Source: Sphingomonas sp. PsM26 (GTDB lineage Bacteria; Pseudomonadota; Alphaproteobacteria; Sphingomonadales; Sphingomonadaceae). From it: a stretch of 64,000 nucleotides of DNA. A program made the position numbers and the translations under genes. Of this stretch, positions 41,466 to 50,528 are shown piece after piece (the stretch's first letter is position 1; each line of letters starts with the position of its first letter). The notes under the pieces are model-generated. The model ran no database searches and was not told the DNA's origin. It saw only the letters and a program-made list of their open reading frames with translations. The stretch lies in assembly GCA_030433805.1 (NCBI GenBank), contig JARUXA010000004.1, positions 124,001-188,000 of the forward strand, read 5' to 3'.

Positions 41466-43388
41466 ATGCGCCCGATCTTCGCCTTGTTGACTGCCGCCGC
41501 CACTACCGCCCTGGCGATGCCCGCAATGGCCGCTGCGCCACCGGCCGTGCACGGCTACGGCAGCCTCGCCATCTCCGGGCAGGGCGACAAGATCGCCAGT
41601 GTCGAGACTGGCGGCGGCAAGGGGACGATCACGATCCGCGCAGTACGCGGCGGCAAGGTGCTGCGGAGCTTCGATCCCTGCCGCAGCGCGTGCAGCTTGT
41701 CGGGGCTGACGTTCGCGCCCGACGGGACGCTCGCCTGGCTTGCGCGAGATCGTACCGCGGGGACGGTGACGCTGGCGGTGGACCGCAATGGTACCGCGCG
41801 GACCGTCGCCACGATCAAGGGTATTGCGCAGACCCCGCGTTTCGCGCCCGACGGCAAGCGGCTTGCCCTGTTGGTAACGATTGGGGCCGCCAAGGAATCG
41901 GGGGCGGCACAGGCGGGCGTCCGGCAGGTCGGTGAGATCGGCGAGAAGAGCGACGAACAGCGGCTGGCAATATTCGACGTCGATGGCGCACCGGTGGCGG
42001 CGGATGCCGTCAAGCCGGTGTCCCCGGCGGACCGCTACATCTACGAATATGACTGGACGCCCGACGGCAAGGGTTTCGTCGTTACGTCCGCGCTCGGCAA
42101 CGGCGACAACAACTGGTGGGTCGCGACGCTGGATGCGGTCGATGCCACGACCGGTGCGGTGCGGACGATCGCCAAGCCGACGACGCAACTCAACTTCCCG
42201 CGCGTCTCGCCGGATGGCACGACCGTCGCTTACATCGGCGGCCTGATGAGCGACTTCGGCTCGGTCGGCGGGGACGTCTGGACGGTTCCGTTCGCCGGCG
42301 GCGCGCCACGCAACGTTACGCCCGATGCGCGGCTGACCGTAACGTCGCTCGAATGGACCGACCGACTGATCCGCGGCACTGCGTTGCGCGGCGACCGGGC
42401 AGGGCTGTTCACGGTATCGGGGGATCGCTCGGACGGTTTGGGCTGGTCGCGTCCGGCCAGCCTCGCGGCGGGCGATGCCAAGGCCGCGTGGAGCGCAGAC
42501 GGCCAGACCGTTGCGACCGTATCGCAGGATTTCACCCACGCACCGGCTATCTTCGCCGGGCCGGTGACTGCGCCGGTACAAGTAACGCACGATAACGACA
42601 CGATCCCAGCGACGATGACAGCGCGGTCGATCAGTTGGAAGAATGAGGGCTTTACCGCCCAAGGATGGCTCTTGGCACCGCTCGATGCCGATCCTGCGAA
42701 GAAGGCGCCGATGATCACGATCGTCCACGGTGGGCCGTCGGCGGCGAACACGCCCTATTTCGGCGGGGGCTACAGCGATCTGCTCGACGCGGGCTATTAC
42801 ATCTTCCTGCCCAATCCGCGCGGCAGCTTCGGACAGGGCGAAGCCTTCACCGCGGCCAACAAGCGGGATTTCGGCGGGGGCGATCTGCGCGATATCCTGA
42901 CCGGGATCGACGCGGTCGAGAAAGTCGCGCCGATCGACGACGCCCGGCTCGGGTTGACTGGGGGCAGCTATGGCGGGTTCATGTCGATGTGGGCGAACAC
43001 GCAGACCAACCGCTTCAAGGCGATTGTCGCCGGGGCGGGACTGTCCAACTGGGTGAGCTATTACGGCACCAACGGGATCGATCAGTGGATGCTGCCGTTC
43101 TTCGGCAAGACGCTGTACCAGGACCGCAAGGCGTATGAGGATGTCTCCGCGGTCAATTTCATGACGCGCGCGAAGACGCCGACCTTCATCTACGTCGGGG
43201 AGCGCGATATCGAGGTGCCGCCGACTCAGTCGATCGAATATTGGCACGGGCTGAAGGATCAGGGCGTGCCGACGTCGCTGGTGATCTATCCGGAGGAAGG
43301 GCACGGGATTCGCGCGCCGGCGAATGCGGCGGATGTGCGCAAGCGGTCGCTGGCTTGGTTTGATCGGTATTTGAAGGTGGGGTTGTGA
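41466..43388 (+). CDS. S9 family (prolyl oligopeptidase-like) peptidase
   Basis: The 640-residue protein begins with a signal peptide (MRPIFALLTAAATTALAMPA). A beta-propeller-like half with several short D-G-turn repeats (WTPDGKGF, SPDGTTVAYIGG) is followed by the alpha/beta-hydrolase domain. The catalytic serine is in LTGGSYGGFMSMW, the acid in VGERDIEVPP and the histidine in EEGHGIRAP. Oxyanion and HGGP segments (IVHGGPSAAN) are present. It should be a periplasmic oligopeptidase. ATG 41466 is chosen because upstream codons precede a normal signal peptide. It converges on a repeat and the M16 gene. Confidence 0.9.
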   Translation: MRPIFALLTAAATTALAMPAMAAAPPAVHGYGSLAISGQGDKIASVETGGGKGTITIRAVRGGKVLRSFDPCRSACSLSGLTFAPDGTLAWLARDRTAGTVTLAVDRNGTARTVATIKGIAQTPRFAPDGKRLALLVTIGAAKESGAAQAGVRQVGEIGEKSDEQRLAIFDVDGAPVAADAVKPVSPADRYIYEYDWTPDGKGFVVTSALGNGDNNWWVATLDAVDATTGAVRTIAKPTTQLNFPRVSPDGTTVAYIGGLMSDFGSVGGDVWTVPFAGGAPRNVTPDARLTVTSLEWTDRLIRGTALRGDRAGLFTVSGDRSDGLGWSRPASLAAGDAKAAWSADGQTVATVSQDFTHAPAIFAGPVTAPVQVTHDNDTIPATMTARSISWKNEGFTAQGWLLAPLDADPAKKAPMITIVHGGPSAANTPYFGGGYSDLLDAGYYIFLPNPRGSFGQGEAFTAANKRDFGGGDLRDILTGIDAVEKVAPIDDARLGLTGGSYGGFMSMWANTQTNRFKAIVAGAGLSNWVSYYGTNGIDQWMLPFFGKTLYQDRKAYEDVSAVNFMTRAKTPTFIYVGERDIEVPPTQSIEYWHGLKDQGVPTSLVIYPEEGHGIRAPANAADVRKRSLAWFDRYLKVGL

Positions 43389-43415
43389 TTGTAGTTAGCG
43401 TCTAACGAGAAAAAG

Positions 43416-43517
43416 CCCCTCCCCTTTAGGGGAGGGGTTGGGGTGGGGCAGTTCAGCAAAACCAACGTTTGCAATCTGTACTGCCCCACCCCCATCCCCT
43501 CCCCTAAAGGGGAGGGG
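43416..43517. repeat. inverted repeat B2 (CCCCTCCCC family)
   Basis: Arms CCCCTCCCCTTTAGGGGAGG and CCCCTCCCCTAAAGGGGAGG with GGGTTGGGGTGGGGCAG/CTGCCCCACCCCCATCCC next to them, flanking about 30 unique bases. It lies between the convergent S9 and M16 peptidase genes, where it could also act as a bidirectional terminator. Confidence 0.87.
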
Positions 43518-43531
43518 CGAAAGAGGGAAAA

Positions 43532-46357
43532 TCACCGCAACTCCTGCGTCTCCAGCTTGAGCGATCCCGCCGGAATCACCTCGACCTGCGGATACGCCTT
43601 GCGCAACGGATCGATGAACACCTTCGCATCCCCAACCACCACCACGCTGGCGCGCGCCGGATCGAGCTCGGCCGCAGATGCCGCCTGCACCGCCGCCGGA
43701 TCGACTGCCGCGACCTTGGCGACATAGGCGCCGAGTTCGCTCAGCGGCACACCCTGCACGACATAGCCGCCGACCGCCCCTGCGATCCCGCCGGTCGTCT
43801 CGGTCGCGCGACCGAAATTGCCGACCAGCACCGCCTTGCGCGTGTCGAGTTCGGCAGGGGTCACCGCCTCGGTGCCGAGCCGCTTCATCTCGGCGAGGAT
43901 GATCGACACCGTTTCGGGCGCGGACGGGTTCTTGGTCGAGGTGCGCCCCGCGATCAGACCGGGCTGGCGGCCCGCCTGAAGCGAACTTCCAGCACCATAG
44001 GCCAGCCCGCGTTTGATGCGGATTTCCTGGTTGAGCCGCGACGAGAAGCCACCGCCGAGGATCGTGTTGGCGACCGCGGTCGGATAATAACGCGCATCGC
44101 TCCGCGCTAGGCCCGGACGCGCGACGACGACGCCCGCTTGCCCCGCGCCGGGCATGTCGACCACAACGACACGCGGCTTGGGATAGCTCTGCGCCGGGAC
44201 GGTGGCGGGCTTGGAAGCAACCGTCCGCCACGTGCCGAACGCGGCTTCCGCCAGCGGCCTCGCCTGTGCCGGGGTGATATCGCCGACGAGCACGAGGGCT
44301 GCCTGCTTGGGTGCCCACGTAGCGGCATAGGCTGCGCGAATGTCTTTCTCGCCAATGGCCTTGAGCGACGCGGGCGTGCCTTCCAGCGGATGGCCATAGG
44401 CCGACGTGCCCAGCGCAGTCCGCGCGGCGACGAGCCCGGCGAGCTGGCTCGGGTTCTTCTGCGCGACCTGCACGCCGTCGATTGCCTGCGCGCGGGCGCG
44501 TTCGATCTCGTCGGGCTTGAACGCGGGGTTGCGCGCGACGTCCGCCAGGATGGCGAGCGCGGGCGCGGCCTGATCCGCCTTGACCGTGATGTCGATGGTC
44601 GACCCGTCCCAACTCGCATCGCTCGAGATCGCGCCGCCGAGCGTCTCGATCTGCTGCGCGATGTCGGTCGCGCTGCGAGTCGCGGTGCCCTTGGTCAGCA
44701 GCGTCGCGGCGAGGCTGTTGACGCCCGGGAGCGCGGCGGGATCGTTCGCGCCGCCGCCCTGGCCAACGAGCAATGCTGTCATCAGCGGCAGATCGTGCTT
44801 CTCGACCACGACGACGCGCATCCCGTTGGCGAGCGCGAATTCGACCGGCTTTGGAGTGGTCGCCTGAACCGTCGCGGCGGGGGCGGGGGGCGCGATCCGC
44901 TCGGCGGCGCTCGCCGGCGTGACGATCTCGACGTCGGGCGGGGTGACGAGCTGTTGCGCGACGACGGTCGGGGCGACCGCGATCGTGTCGCCCTTCGCGC
45001 CATTCGCGCTTTCGGCGGGGAGATAGTGGATCGTCGCGGCGCGATCGTCCTGGAGATATTTGCGCGCGACACGCTGGACGTCGGCGGCGGTGACGCGGCC
45101 GATCGCAGCGAGCTGCCGGTCGGCAGCGTGCGGGTCGCCGTCGATGATCGTCGCCTGCGCGATCGTGCGGCCCTTGCCCTCGGCGGTCTCGCGACCGAGC
45201 AGCTCGGCGGTGACGATCTGGTTCTTCGCCTTGGCGAGTTCCGCGGGGCTCACCGCGGTGTCGCGCATCCGCGCGATTTCCTTGCGCAGCGCGGCCTCGC
45301 CGGTGGCGACGTCCTTGCCGCCCGCCATGATCGCGATCACCGCGAGATTGCCCGGGCCCTGCTTGACGTCGAGATAGGTCTCCGCCGACTGCGCGAGCTG
45401 GTCGCGATAGACGAGGCTTTCGTACAGCCGCGAGCTTTCGCCCTGCGACAGGATCGTGTTGAGCACCGCAAGCGGGGCGCTATCGGGGTCGCGGTCGGCG
45501 GGGATGGGGTAGCTGATGAGCACCGCGGGGAGTGGGGTGTTGGCTTCATAGACGGTGCGGCTGACCGCCTGCGTGCGCGGCGGCTCGGTCGTAGTGACGC
45601 GCGGGATCGCGCGGGTCGGGCGTTTGATCTTCGCGAAATACTGGTCGACCCACTGGTTCAATTGCGCGGGGTCGAAATTGCCCGAAACGACGAGGACGGC
45701 ATTGTCGGGCCGGTAGAAGGTCGCGTGGAACGCACGGACGTCGTCGATCTGCGCGCTGTCGAGATTGTCGATGCTGCCGATCGTCCCGCGCGCATAGGGG
45801 TGGCGGGTGTAGCTGATCGCGGGGAAATATTGCGAGAACAGCTTGCCGTAGGGGCGCGCGTTGGTGTTCTGGCGGAGTTCCTCCTTCACCACGTCGCGTT
45901 CGGAGGCGAAGCTCTTCGGCTCGACGACGAGGCTCGCCATGCGGTCGGCTTCTGCGAACAGCAGGCGCTGGAGGTGGTTGGCGGGGATCGTCTCGTGATA
46001 TTCGGTGTAATCGTCGTTGGTCGACGCATTGTTGTTGCCGCCGACGTCCTCGGTCAGCCGGTCTATCTGTTCGGACACGAGGTTGCGGGTCGCCTTGAAC
46101 ATGAGATGTTCGAACATGTGCGCGAAGCCCGAGCGGCCGGCGGGATCGTCCTTCGAGCCGACGTCGTACCACATCTGGACCGAGACGTTGGGCGTGCTGG
46201 TGTCGCGGATCGCATAGACGCGCAGGCCGTTGGCGAGCGTGCGTTCGGTGAAGGCGATGGGTTTGACGGCTGGGGCGGGGGCGGCCGGTTGCGCCTGTAC
46301 GAGGGTCGCGGGGAGCAAGGCTGCGCCCAGCAGGAGGGCAGCACGGGACAGACGCAT
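43532..46357 (-). CDS. M16 family zinc metallopeptidase, two-domain
   Basis: The 941-residue protein is a fused pair of M16 units. Residues 1-20 are a signal peptide. The active N-terminal unit has the inverted zinc motif HMFEH with downstream glutamates in the ANHLQRLLFAEADRM region. The second unit (from about 485: VEFALANGMRVVVVEKHDLPLM) lacks HxxEH, as in the non-catalytic halves of this family. R/Y-type M16C substrate residues are not resolved. It is periplasmic and likely degrades peptides. An S9 peptidase gene lies convergent downstream. Confidence 0.93.
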   Translation of the reverse strand: MRLSRAALLLGAALLPATLVQAQPAAPAPAVKPIAFTERTLANGLRVYAIRDTSTPNVSVQMWYDVGSKDDPAGRSGFAHMFEHLMFKATRNLVSEQIDRLTEDVGGNNNASTNDDYTEYHETIPANHLQRLLFAEADRMASLVVEPKSFASERDVVKEELRQNTNARPYGKLFSQYFPAISYTRHPYARGTIGSIDNLDSAQIDDVRAFHATFYRPDNAVLVVSGNFDPAQLNQWVDQYFAKIKRPTRAIPRVTTTEPPRTQAVSRTVYEANTPLPAVLISYPIPADRDPDSAPLAVLNTILSQGESSRLYESLVYRDQLAQSAETYLDVKQGPGNLAVIAIMAGGKDVATGEAALRKEIARMRDTAVSPAELAKAKNQIVTAELLGRETAEGKGRTIAQATIIDGDPHAADRQLAAIGRVTAADVQRVARKYLQDDRAATIHYLPAESANGAKGDTIAVAPTVVAQQLVTPPDVEIVTPASAAERIAPPAPAATVQATTPKPVEFALANGMRVVVVEKHDLPLMTALLVGQGGGANDPAALPGVNSLAATLLTKGTATRSATDIAQQIETLGGAISSDASWDGSTIDITVKADQAAPALAILADVARNPAFKPDEIERARAQAIDGVQVAQKNPSQLAGLVAARTALGTSAYGHPLEGTPASLKAIGEKDIRAAYAATWAPKQAALVLVGDITPAQARPLAEAAFGTWRTVASKPATVPAQSYPKPRVVVVDMPGAGQAGVVVARPGLARSDARYYPTAVANTILGGGFSSRLNQEIRIKRGLAYGAGSSLQAGRQPGLIAGRTSTKNPSAPETVSIILAEMKRLGTEAVTPAELDTRKAVLVGNFGRATETTGGIAGAVGGYVVQGVPLSELGAYVAKVAAVDPAAVQAASAAELDPARASVVVVGDAKVFIDPLRKAYPQVEVIPAGSLKLETQELR

Positions 46358-46457
46358 GGGGGATTACTCCGGCGGGGCAGGGTGATGCGCCACTGTGTTG
46401 CCGGGGGGTGCGATGTGTCAATCGTATGGGTGCGCGTCGCTTCTCCCCCTCCCGCTT

Positions 46458-46554
46458 CCCCGGCGAAGGCCGGGGCCCAGTAGCGGAGGTTTTGCAACCG
46501 GGCACGGCGCCCGACACCTCAGGTCTCACTCCTGGGCCCCGGCCTTCGCCGGGG
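46458..46554. repeat. hairpin-repeat doublet A4 (GGCGAAGGCC family)
   Basis: CCCCGGCGAAGGCCGGGG at 46458-46475 and its reverse complement at 46537-46554, 61 bases apart, between the M16 gene start and the small membrane protein gene end. Flanking CTTCCCC and GGGGAAG extend the symmetry. No gene-end duplication is visible here. Confidence 0.87.
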
Positions 46555-46598
46555 AAGCGGCTAGGAGGGGTAGCGCGTTTGCGTCTCCCCCCACCGCG

Positions 46599-46787
46599 TC
46601 AGGGCTTGCTGCGATCCCGGTTGGTGTACATCAGCACCGCCGCCAGCGCGGCCGAGCCGACGCCAACGCCGATCGCGATCGGCACGACGGGCCAGCTGTC
46701 CTTGACCGCACCCTTGGCGGCTTCGGCGGCGTCGCGGACGCGCTTGTGGTCACGAGCCGCTGCTTCGATTTCGTTGATTTCAGCCAT
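46599..46787 (-). CDS. small single-span membrane protein
   Basis: The 62-residue product has a charged N-terminal helix (EINEIEAAARDHKRVRDAAE), a single hydrophobic segment (VVPIAIGVGVGSAALAAVLMY) and a short basic tail NRDRSKP, so a membrane-anchored small protein is likely. No family is recognised. It follows tgt by about ten bases on the same strand, so it is probably expressed with it. Confidence 0.65.
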   Translation of the reverse strand: MAEINEIEAAARDHKRVRDAAEAAKGAVKDSWPVVPIAIGVGVGSAALAAVLMYTNRDRSKP

Positions 46788-46796
46788 GATTCCCTC

Positions 46797-47948
46797 TCAC
46801 TCCGACGGCGTTACCGGGGAAGACCGATATGCCTCCCGAAAGCCGTCGGCAAAGCTCTTGAGCCGCCCGTCCGTTATCGCCGCACGAAGGTCCGCCATCA
46901 ACCCCTGATAGAACCACAAGTTATGTTCGGTCATCAGCATCGCGCCGAGGATTTCCTGCGAGCGGACGAGATGATGCAGATATGCCCGCGTCCACGTTCC
47001 GCAGACCGGGCAACCGCAGGCCGGATCAAGCGGCCCCTGATCCTCGGCGAACTTGGCATTGCGCAGGTTGATCGGGCCGTGGCGCGTAAACGCCTGGCCG
47101 GTCCGCCCCGATCGAGTGGGAAGAACGCAGTCGAACATGTCGATCCCGCGTTCGACCGCTCCGACGATGTCGGTCGGTTTGCCAACGCCCATCAGGTAGC
47201 GCGGCTTGTCCGCAGGCAATTGATCGGGCGCGAAGTCGAGGCAGCCAAACATCGCTTCCTGCCCCTCACCAACCGCAAGGCCGCCGACCGCATAACCGTC
47301 GAAGCCAATGTCGATCAGCGCGCCCGCGCTGTCGGCGCGGAGCGTCTGGTCGAGCGCGCCTTGCTGGATCCCAAAGATCGCGGCGCCCTTGGCATGCGCG
47401 CCGCCGCCATCGAACGCATCGCGCGACCGCTTGGCCCAGCGCATCGAGCGCGCCATTGCGGCGGCCTGGACTTCGGGGGTGGAGGTGGTGGGGACGAGTT
47501 CATCGAACGCCATCACGATGTCCGAGCCGAGGAGGCGCTGGATCTCGATCGAGCGTTCGGGGCTCAAAGTGTGGCGCGTGCCGTCGAGGTGCGACTTGAA
47601 GGTCACGCCATTCTCGTCACGTTTGGTCAGGTCGCTGAGGCTCATCACCTGATAGCCGCCGCTGTCGGTGAGAATCGGGCGGTCCCAGCCCATGAAATCG
47701 TGCAAGCCCCCGAGCCGCGCGACGCGTTCCGCGCCGGGGCGGAGCATCAGGTGATAGGTGTTGCCGAGGATGATGTCCGCGCCCGCTGCACGGACGTCGG
47801 CGGGTTTGACCGCCTTGACGGTGGCGGCGGTGCCGACCGGCATGAAGGCGGGGGTGCGGATCGTGCCGCGGCGCATCGCGATTTCGCCGGTGCGTGCCTT
47901 GCCGTCGGTCGCGGCGATGGTGAAGGCGAAACGAGGTCGGTCTGTCAT
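46797..47948 (-). CDS. tgt: queuine tRNA-ribosyltransferase
   Basis: Tgt exchanges guanine 34 for the preQ1 base in tRNAs with GUN anticodons. The 383-residue protein shows the TIM-barrel pattern with [14 protein letters not shown] start ([14 protein letters not shown]), the first catalytic aspartate in [22 protein letters not shown], the second aspartate in [15 protein letters not shown], and zinc ligands in [10 protein letters not shown] with HH downstream. No queA is next to it. An inverted repeat lies just upstream. Confidence 0.96.
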   Translation of the reverse strand: MTDRPRFAFTIAATDGKARTGEIAMRRGTIRTPAFMPVGTAATVKAVKPADVRAAGADIILGNTYHLMLRPGAERVARLGGLHDFMGWDRPILTDSGGYQVMSLSDLTKRDENGVTFKSHLDGTRHTLSPERSIEIQRLLGSDIVMAFDELVPTTSTPEVQAAAMARSMRWAKRSRDAFDGGGAHAKGAAIFGIQQGALDQTLRADSAGALIDIGFDGYAVGGLAVGEGQEAMFGCLDFAPDQLPADKPRYLMGVGKPTDIVGAVERGIDMFDCVLPTRSGRTGQAFTRHGPINLRNAKFAEDQGPLDPACGCPVCGTWTRAYLHHLVRSQEILGAMLMTEHNLWFYQGLMADLRAAITDGRLKSFADGFREAYRSSPVTPSE

Positions 47949-47955
47949 GTCTTGC

Positions 47956-48060
47956 TCCCCTCCCTGGAAGGGAGGGGCTGGAGGTGGGTCGGTTCGTTGT
48001 CGAACGCGGCACCCGCCTCATACCAACCCACCCCCGGCCCCTCCCTTGGGAGGGAGGGGA
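47956..48060. repeat. inverted repeat B3 (CCCCTCCCT variant)
   Basis: Arms CCCCTCCCTGGAAGGGAGGGG and CCCCTCCCTTGGGAGGGAGGG surround about 60 bases, with GGTGGGT/ACCCACC next to the arms. It is less similar to B1 and B2 but of the same plan. It sits between trcR and tgt. Confidence 0.75.
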
Positions 48061-48076
48061 GGGTGTCAGTCCTGGT

Positions 48077-48757
48077 TTAGCGCTTGAACAGCGTCTCGGC
48101 GGTCGGCTCGGCGCGCGGGGCGGGTTCGCCATGCTCGGCGGCTTCGCTGTCGCGCGCAAGCTGGTCGCGGTTGGCGCGCAGCTCGGAGATGAGCGCCTCG
48201 CGATCGCCTTCCAGACGCGTGTCGACCGGCGCTTCGATCCCGGCGGCCTTGGCGGCCTTACCGACCGCGGCGTCGAGTTCGCGCTGCGTCGTCAGGCCAA
48301 GCGTGACCGGATCCTTCGGCGTGATGTTCGCAATGTTCCAGTGGCTGCGGTCGCGGATAGCCGCGATCGTCGTGCGGGTCGTGCCGATCAACGCGCTGAT
48401 CGCACCGTCGCTGATCTCCGGATGATTGCGGATGATCCACGAAATGCCGTCGGGCTTGTCCGAACGCTTCGACACCGGCGTATAGCGCGGCCCCTTGGTG
48501 CGACGGACCTGCTCCGGTCCCTTCAGGATCTGCAGCCGGTAGTCGGCATTGGCCTGGCCCTTGTCGATTTCCGCCTGAGTCAGCTCGTGCGCACGGATCG
48601 GGTCGCGCCCGGTCAGCTTGGTCGCGGCGGTGTCATCCGCGATTGCCTGGATTTCGAGGATATGGAGACCGCAGAACTCCGCGATCTGCTCGAAACTGAG
48701 CGCGGTATTGTCGACGAGCCACGATGCGGTGGCATGGGGCATGAGCGGCTGGGCCAT
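48077..48757 (-). CDS. trcR: cell cycle transcriptional regulator TrcR (DUF1013)
   Basis: TrcR is an alphaproteobacterial DNA-binding regulator of cell-cycle genes. In Caulobacter it was linked to GcrA/CcrM-type control. The roughly 226-residue protein begins MAQPLMPHATASWLVDNTALSFEQIAEFCGLH with a helix-turn-helix, followed by a long charged helix and the SWIIRNHPEISDGAISALIG segment, and ends in an acidic tail. ATG 48757 has AAGGAG about eight bases upstream. An upstream ATG would add 17 unusual residues. It stands with sciP and the GANTC-rich dnaA leader as evidence of this network. Confidence 0.9.
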   Translation of the reverse strand: MAQPLMPHATASWLVDNTALSFEQIAEFCGLHILEIQAIADDTAATKLTGRDPIRAHELTQAEIDKGQANADYRLQILKGPEQVRRTKGPRYTPVSKRSDKPDGISWIIRNHPEISDGAISALIGTTRTTIAAIRDRSHWNIANITPKDPVTLGLTTQRELDAAVGKAAKAAGIEAPVDTRLEGDREALISELRANRDQLARDSEAAEHGEPAPRAEPTAETLFKR

Positions 48758-48777
48758 GCGGCGAACTCCTTCAGAAA

Positions 48778-48806
48778 CGGAAAGGGCCGCCCCTTTCGGA
48801 GCGGCC
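48778..48806 (-). terminator. hairpin after the parDE module, close to the trcR start
   Basis: GGCCGCTCC and GGGGCGGCC pair with a GAAA loop on the minus strand, then CTTTCC, about 60 bases after the parE stop and 20 bases before the trcR ATG. It could end parDE transcription or attenuate trcR. Confidence 0.5.
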
Positions 48807-48867
48807 ACTTGTGCTGACCTTGCATGTACGCCGGTTAGAGGGGAGTGGCAAGCGCGGTTGCGGAGGG

Positions 48868-49182
48868 TCAGTTATCTGGAAGTGCTTCGCCGAAATAGGC
48901 GATCGCGTCACGGTGCGCCTCCAGCACAGCGATGATTTCCAACAGCGCGTCGCCATAACGAAAGTAAAGCGTATAGCCGCGGTGGGGTGTACTGCGCATG
49001 TCAGCGGCCAGATCGGGGCGTGCTGTTCCTACCGTGCCGGGAAGCGAGGCAAGACGCTAGCATCGTGCAACGATTTTTTCGCCGAGAGCTTCGGCGACGC
49101 CGCGACCGCTTTCGCGGGCGATATAATTCTGGATATCAGCGAGGTTGTCGAGCGCAGCGTCGCTGAACGCAAGCCGCCGCAT
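48868..49182 (-). pseudogene. parE: ParE-type toxin gene with an in-frame amber codon
   Basis: Reading from ATG 49182 gives MRRLAFSDAALDNLADIQ... with the ParE/RelE-like beginning, then TAG at 49057-49059 (codon 42). Immediately after it the same frame continues without further stops as RLASLPGTVGTARPDLAADM and SRTPHRGYTLYFRYGD-like residues (STPHRGYTLYFRYGDALLE), ending in LPDN at 48868. The whole frame is 104 codons plus stop, matching a complete ParE with an internal amber. The start overlaps the parD stop by one base. The toxin is therefore probably inactive. Confidence 0.85.
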
Positions 49183-49427
49183 CAGTGTTGCTGCTGTTCC
49201 CGAGCGTCCATAAGTTCTTTCAGGCGTTGCCGGACTTCTTCCGCGGAATGCGACCCGCCCCGAGCGATCGAAGCCTCGATCGTCTCGCGCAGCGCCTTCA
49301 TTTTCTGTTCGCGCTCTTCAACGAGCCGCAGCCCCTCGCGCATCACCGCGTCTGCCGAGGCGTAACGGCCTTCCGCGACGATCGATTCGACGAAGGATTC
49401 CCAGCGCGGTCCGACCGATACGTCCAT
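49182..49427 (-). CDS. parD: ParD-type antitoxin
   Basis: The 81-residue protein has the ParD/CopG pattern: a ribbon-helix-helix N-terminus (VSVGPRWESFVESIVAEGRYASADAVMREGLRLVEE), then a charged helical tail that binds the toxin (EEVRQRLKELMDAREQQQH). Family members repress their own promoter and neutralise ParE. The antitoxin is intact while the downstream toxin frame carries an amber codon. The gene lies just upstream of parE with a TGATG junction. Confidence 0.88.
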   Translation of the reverse strand: MDVSVGPRWESFVESIVAEGRYASADAVMREGLRLVEEREQKMKALRETIEASIARGGSHSAEEVRQRLKELMDAREQQQH

Positions 49428-49485
49428 ACCATCGTCCCTTGCTACAACAGTCTCTCGGCAAATTAACGCTATCGCGCACTACGCC

Positions 49486-50523
49486 TCAAGCCGCGATCGC
49501 CTCGGGGTGGTTGACCGGCACCAACGCGCCCAAGAACTGCCGCGCGCTGGCCGCCCAAGTGAAGCTCTGGCCGTATGCCGCGCATTCCGTGCGGTCGCGC
49601 GTCAAGGCGGCAGCGATCGCCGCATCCAGATCGTCGTCCATCGCGCCGACCCGGGGATTGAGCACGTCGATCGGCCCGGTCACGGGATACGCCGCGACCG
49701 GCAGGCCGCACGCCAGCGCTTCGATCATGACCAGACCGAAGGTGTCGGTCTTGCTCGGGAAAACGAACACGTCGGCGGCAGTATAGGCCGCAGCCAAGTC
49801 GCGCCCGAAACGTGGGCCGAGGAAATGCGCCTTGGGGTATTTGAGGGTCAACGCCGCACGTGCAGGGCCATCGCCGATGATGACTTTGACGCCGGGATGC
49901 GATGCAGTCAGGAACGCCTCGATGTTCTTCTCTACCGCAACCCGCCCGACGTAGAGCTGGATCGGGCCTTCGCCGTCCGCCGCCAGCGCGCGTATTGCGG
50001 GGTCGGGGGGTATGTCGGTTCCGAACGTGGAGAGGTCGACACCCCGGCCCCAGTGCCGGACGCGGGTCAGGTCATGCGCCTTGAGCGTCGCGGCGATCGA
50101 CGGGGTCGAAGCCAAGATCGACTGCGCGGGCCAGTGGAACCAGCGGATGTAGCGCCATACCCATTCGGGGTTCACCCCCGTGCGCGCCGATACATAGTCC
50201 GGGAATTGCGTGTGATAGGCGGTCGTGAAGGGGAAACCCCGCGTCAGGCACCAACGGCGCGCGGCGAGACAGACGGGACCCTCGGTCGCAAGATGGATCG
50301 CATTCGGCGCAAAATCTGCGAGAATACGCCCGACGGCCGCTGTCCGCGCAAAGGCGAGGCGGATCTCGGGGTAGGTCGGGCAAGGCATCGAATAGAATAG
50401 ATCGGGCGAGACGATCAGGACTTCATGCCCCTGTTTGATCAGTTCGGCGCGGACTGCCTGCAGCGTGCGCACCACGCCGTTGACTTGCGGGCTCCAGGCA
50501 TCGGTGACGATCGCAATCCGCAC
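49486..50523 (-). CDS. family 4 glycosyltransferase
   Basis: The 345-residue protein is a GT-B enzyme. The N-terminal domain has AIVTDAWSPQVNGVVRTLQA, then YHTQFPDYVSAR. The C-terminal domain has LYVGRVAVEKNIEAF with the donor-binding site and PSKTDTFGLVMIEALACGLPV with the EX7E pattern typical of GT4 (mannosyl- or glucosyl-type). The start is GTG 50523, five bases after the stop of the metallophosphatase gene, so the two are co-transcribed. The acceptor is unknown. A lipid or envelope glycan is likely. Confidence 0.88.
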   Translation of the reverse strand: MRIAIVTDAWSPQVNGVVRTLQAVRAELIKQGHEVLIVSPDLFYSMPCPTYPEIRLAFARTAAVGRILADFAPNAIHLATEGPVCLAARRWCLTRGFPFTTAYHTQFPDYVSARTGVNPEWVWRYIRWFHWPAQSILASTPSIAATLKAHDLTRVRHWGRGVDLSTFGTDIPPDPAIRALAADGEGPIQLYVGRVAVEKNIEAFLTASHPGVKVIIGDGPARAALTLKYPKAHFLGPRFGRDLAAAYTAADVFVFPSKTDTFGLVMIEALACGLPVAAYPVTGPIDVLNPRVGAMDDDLDAAIAAALTRDRTECAAYGQSFTWAASARQFLGALVPVNHPEAIAA

Positions 50524-50528
50524 CGGCG

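Noticed and set aside
41088..43304. A 738-codon minus-strand open frame opposite the S9 peptidase
   Set aside because: Same shadow pattern. The plus strand has the full catalytic triad and a signal peptide.
44138..46483. A 781-codon plus-strand open frame opposite the M16 peptidase
   Set aside because: No recognisable motif. The M16 protein with signal peptide and HxxEH is complete on the other strand.
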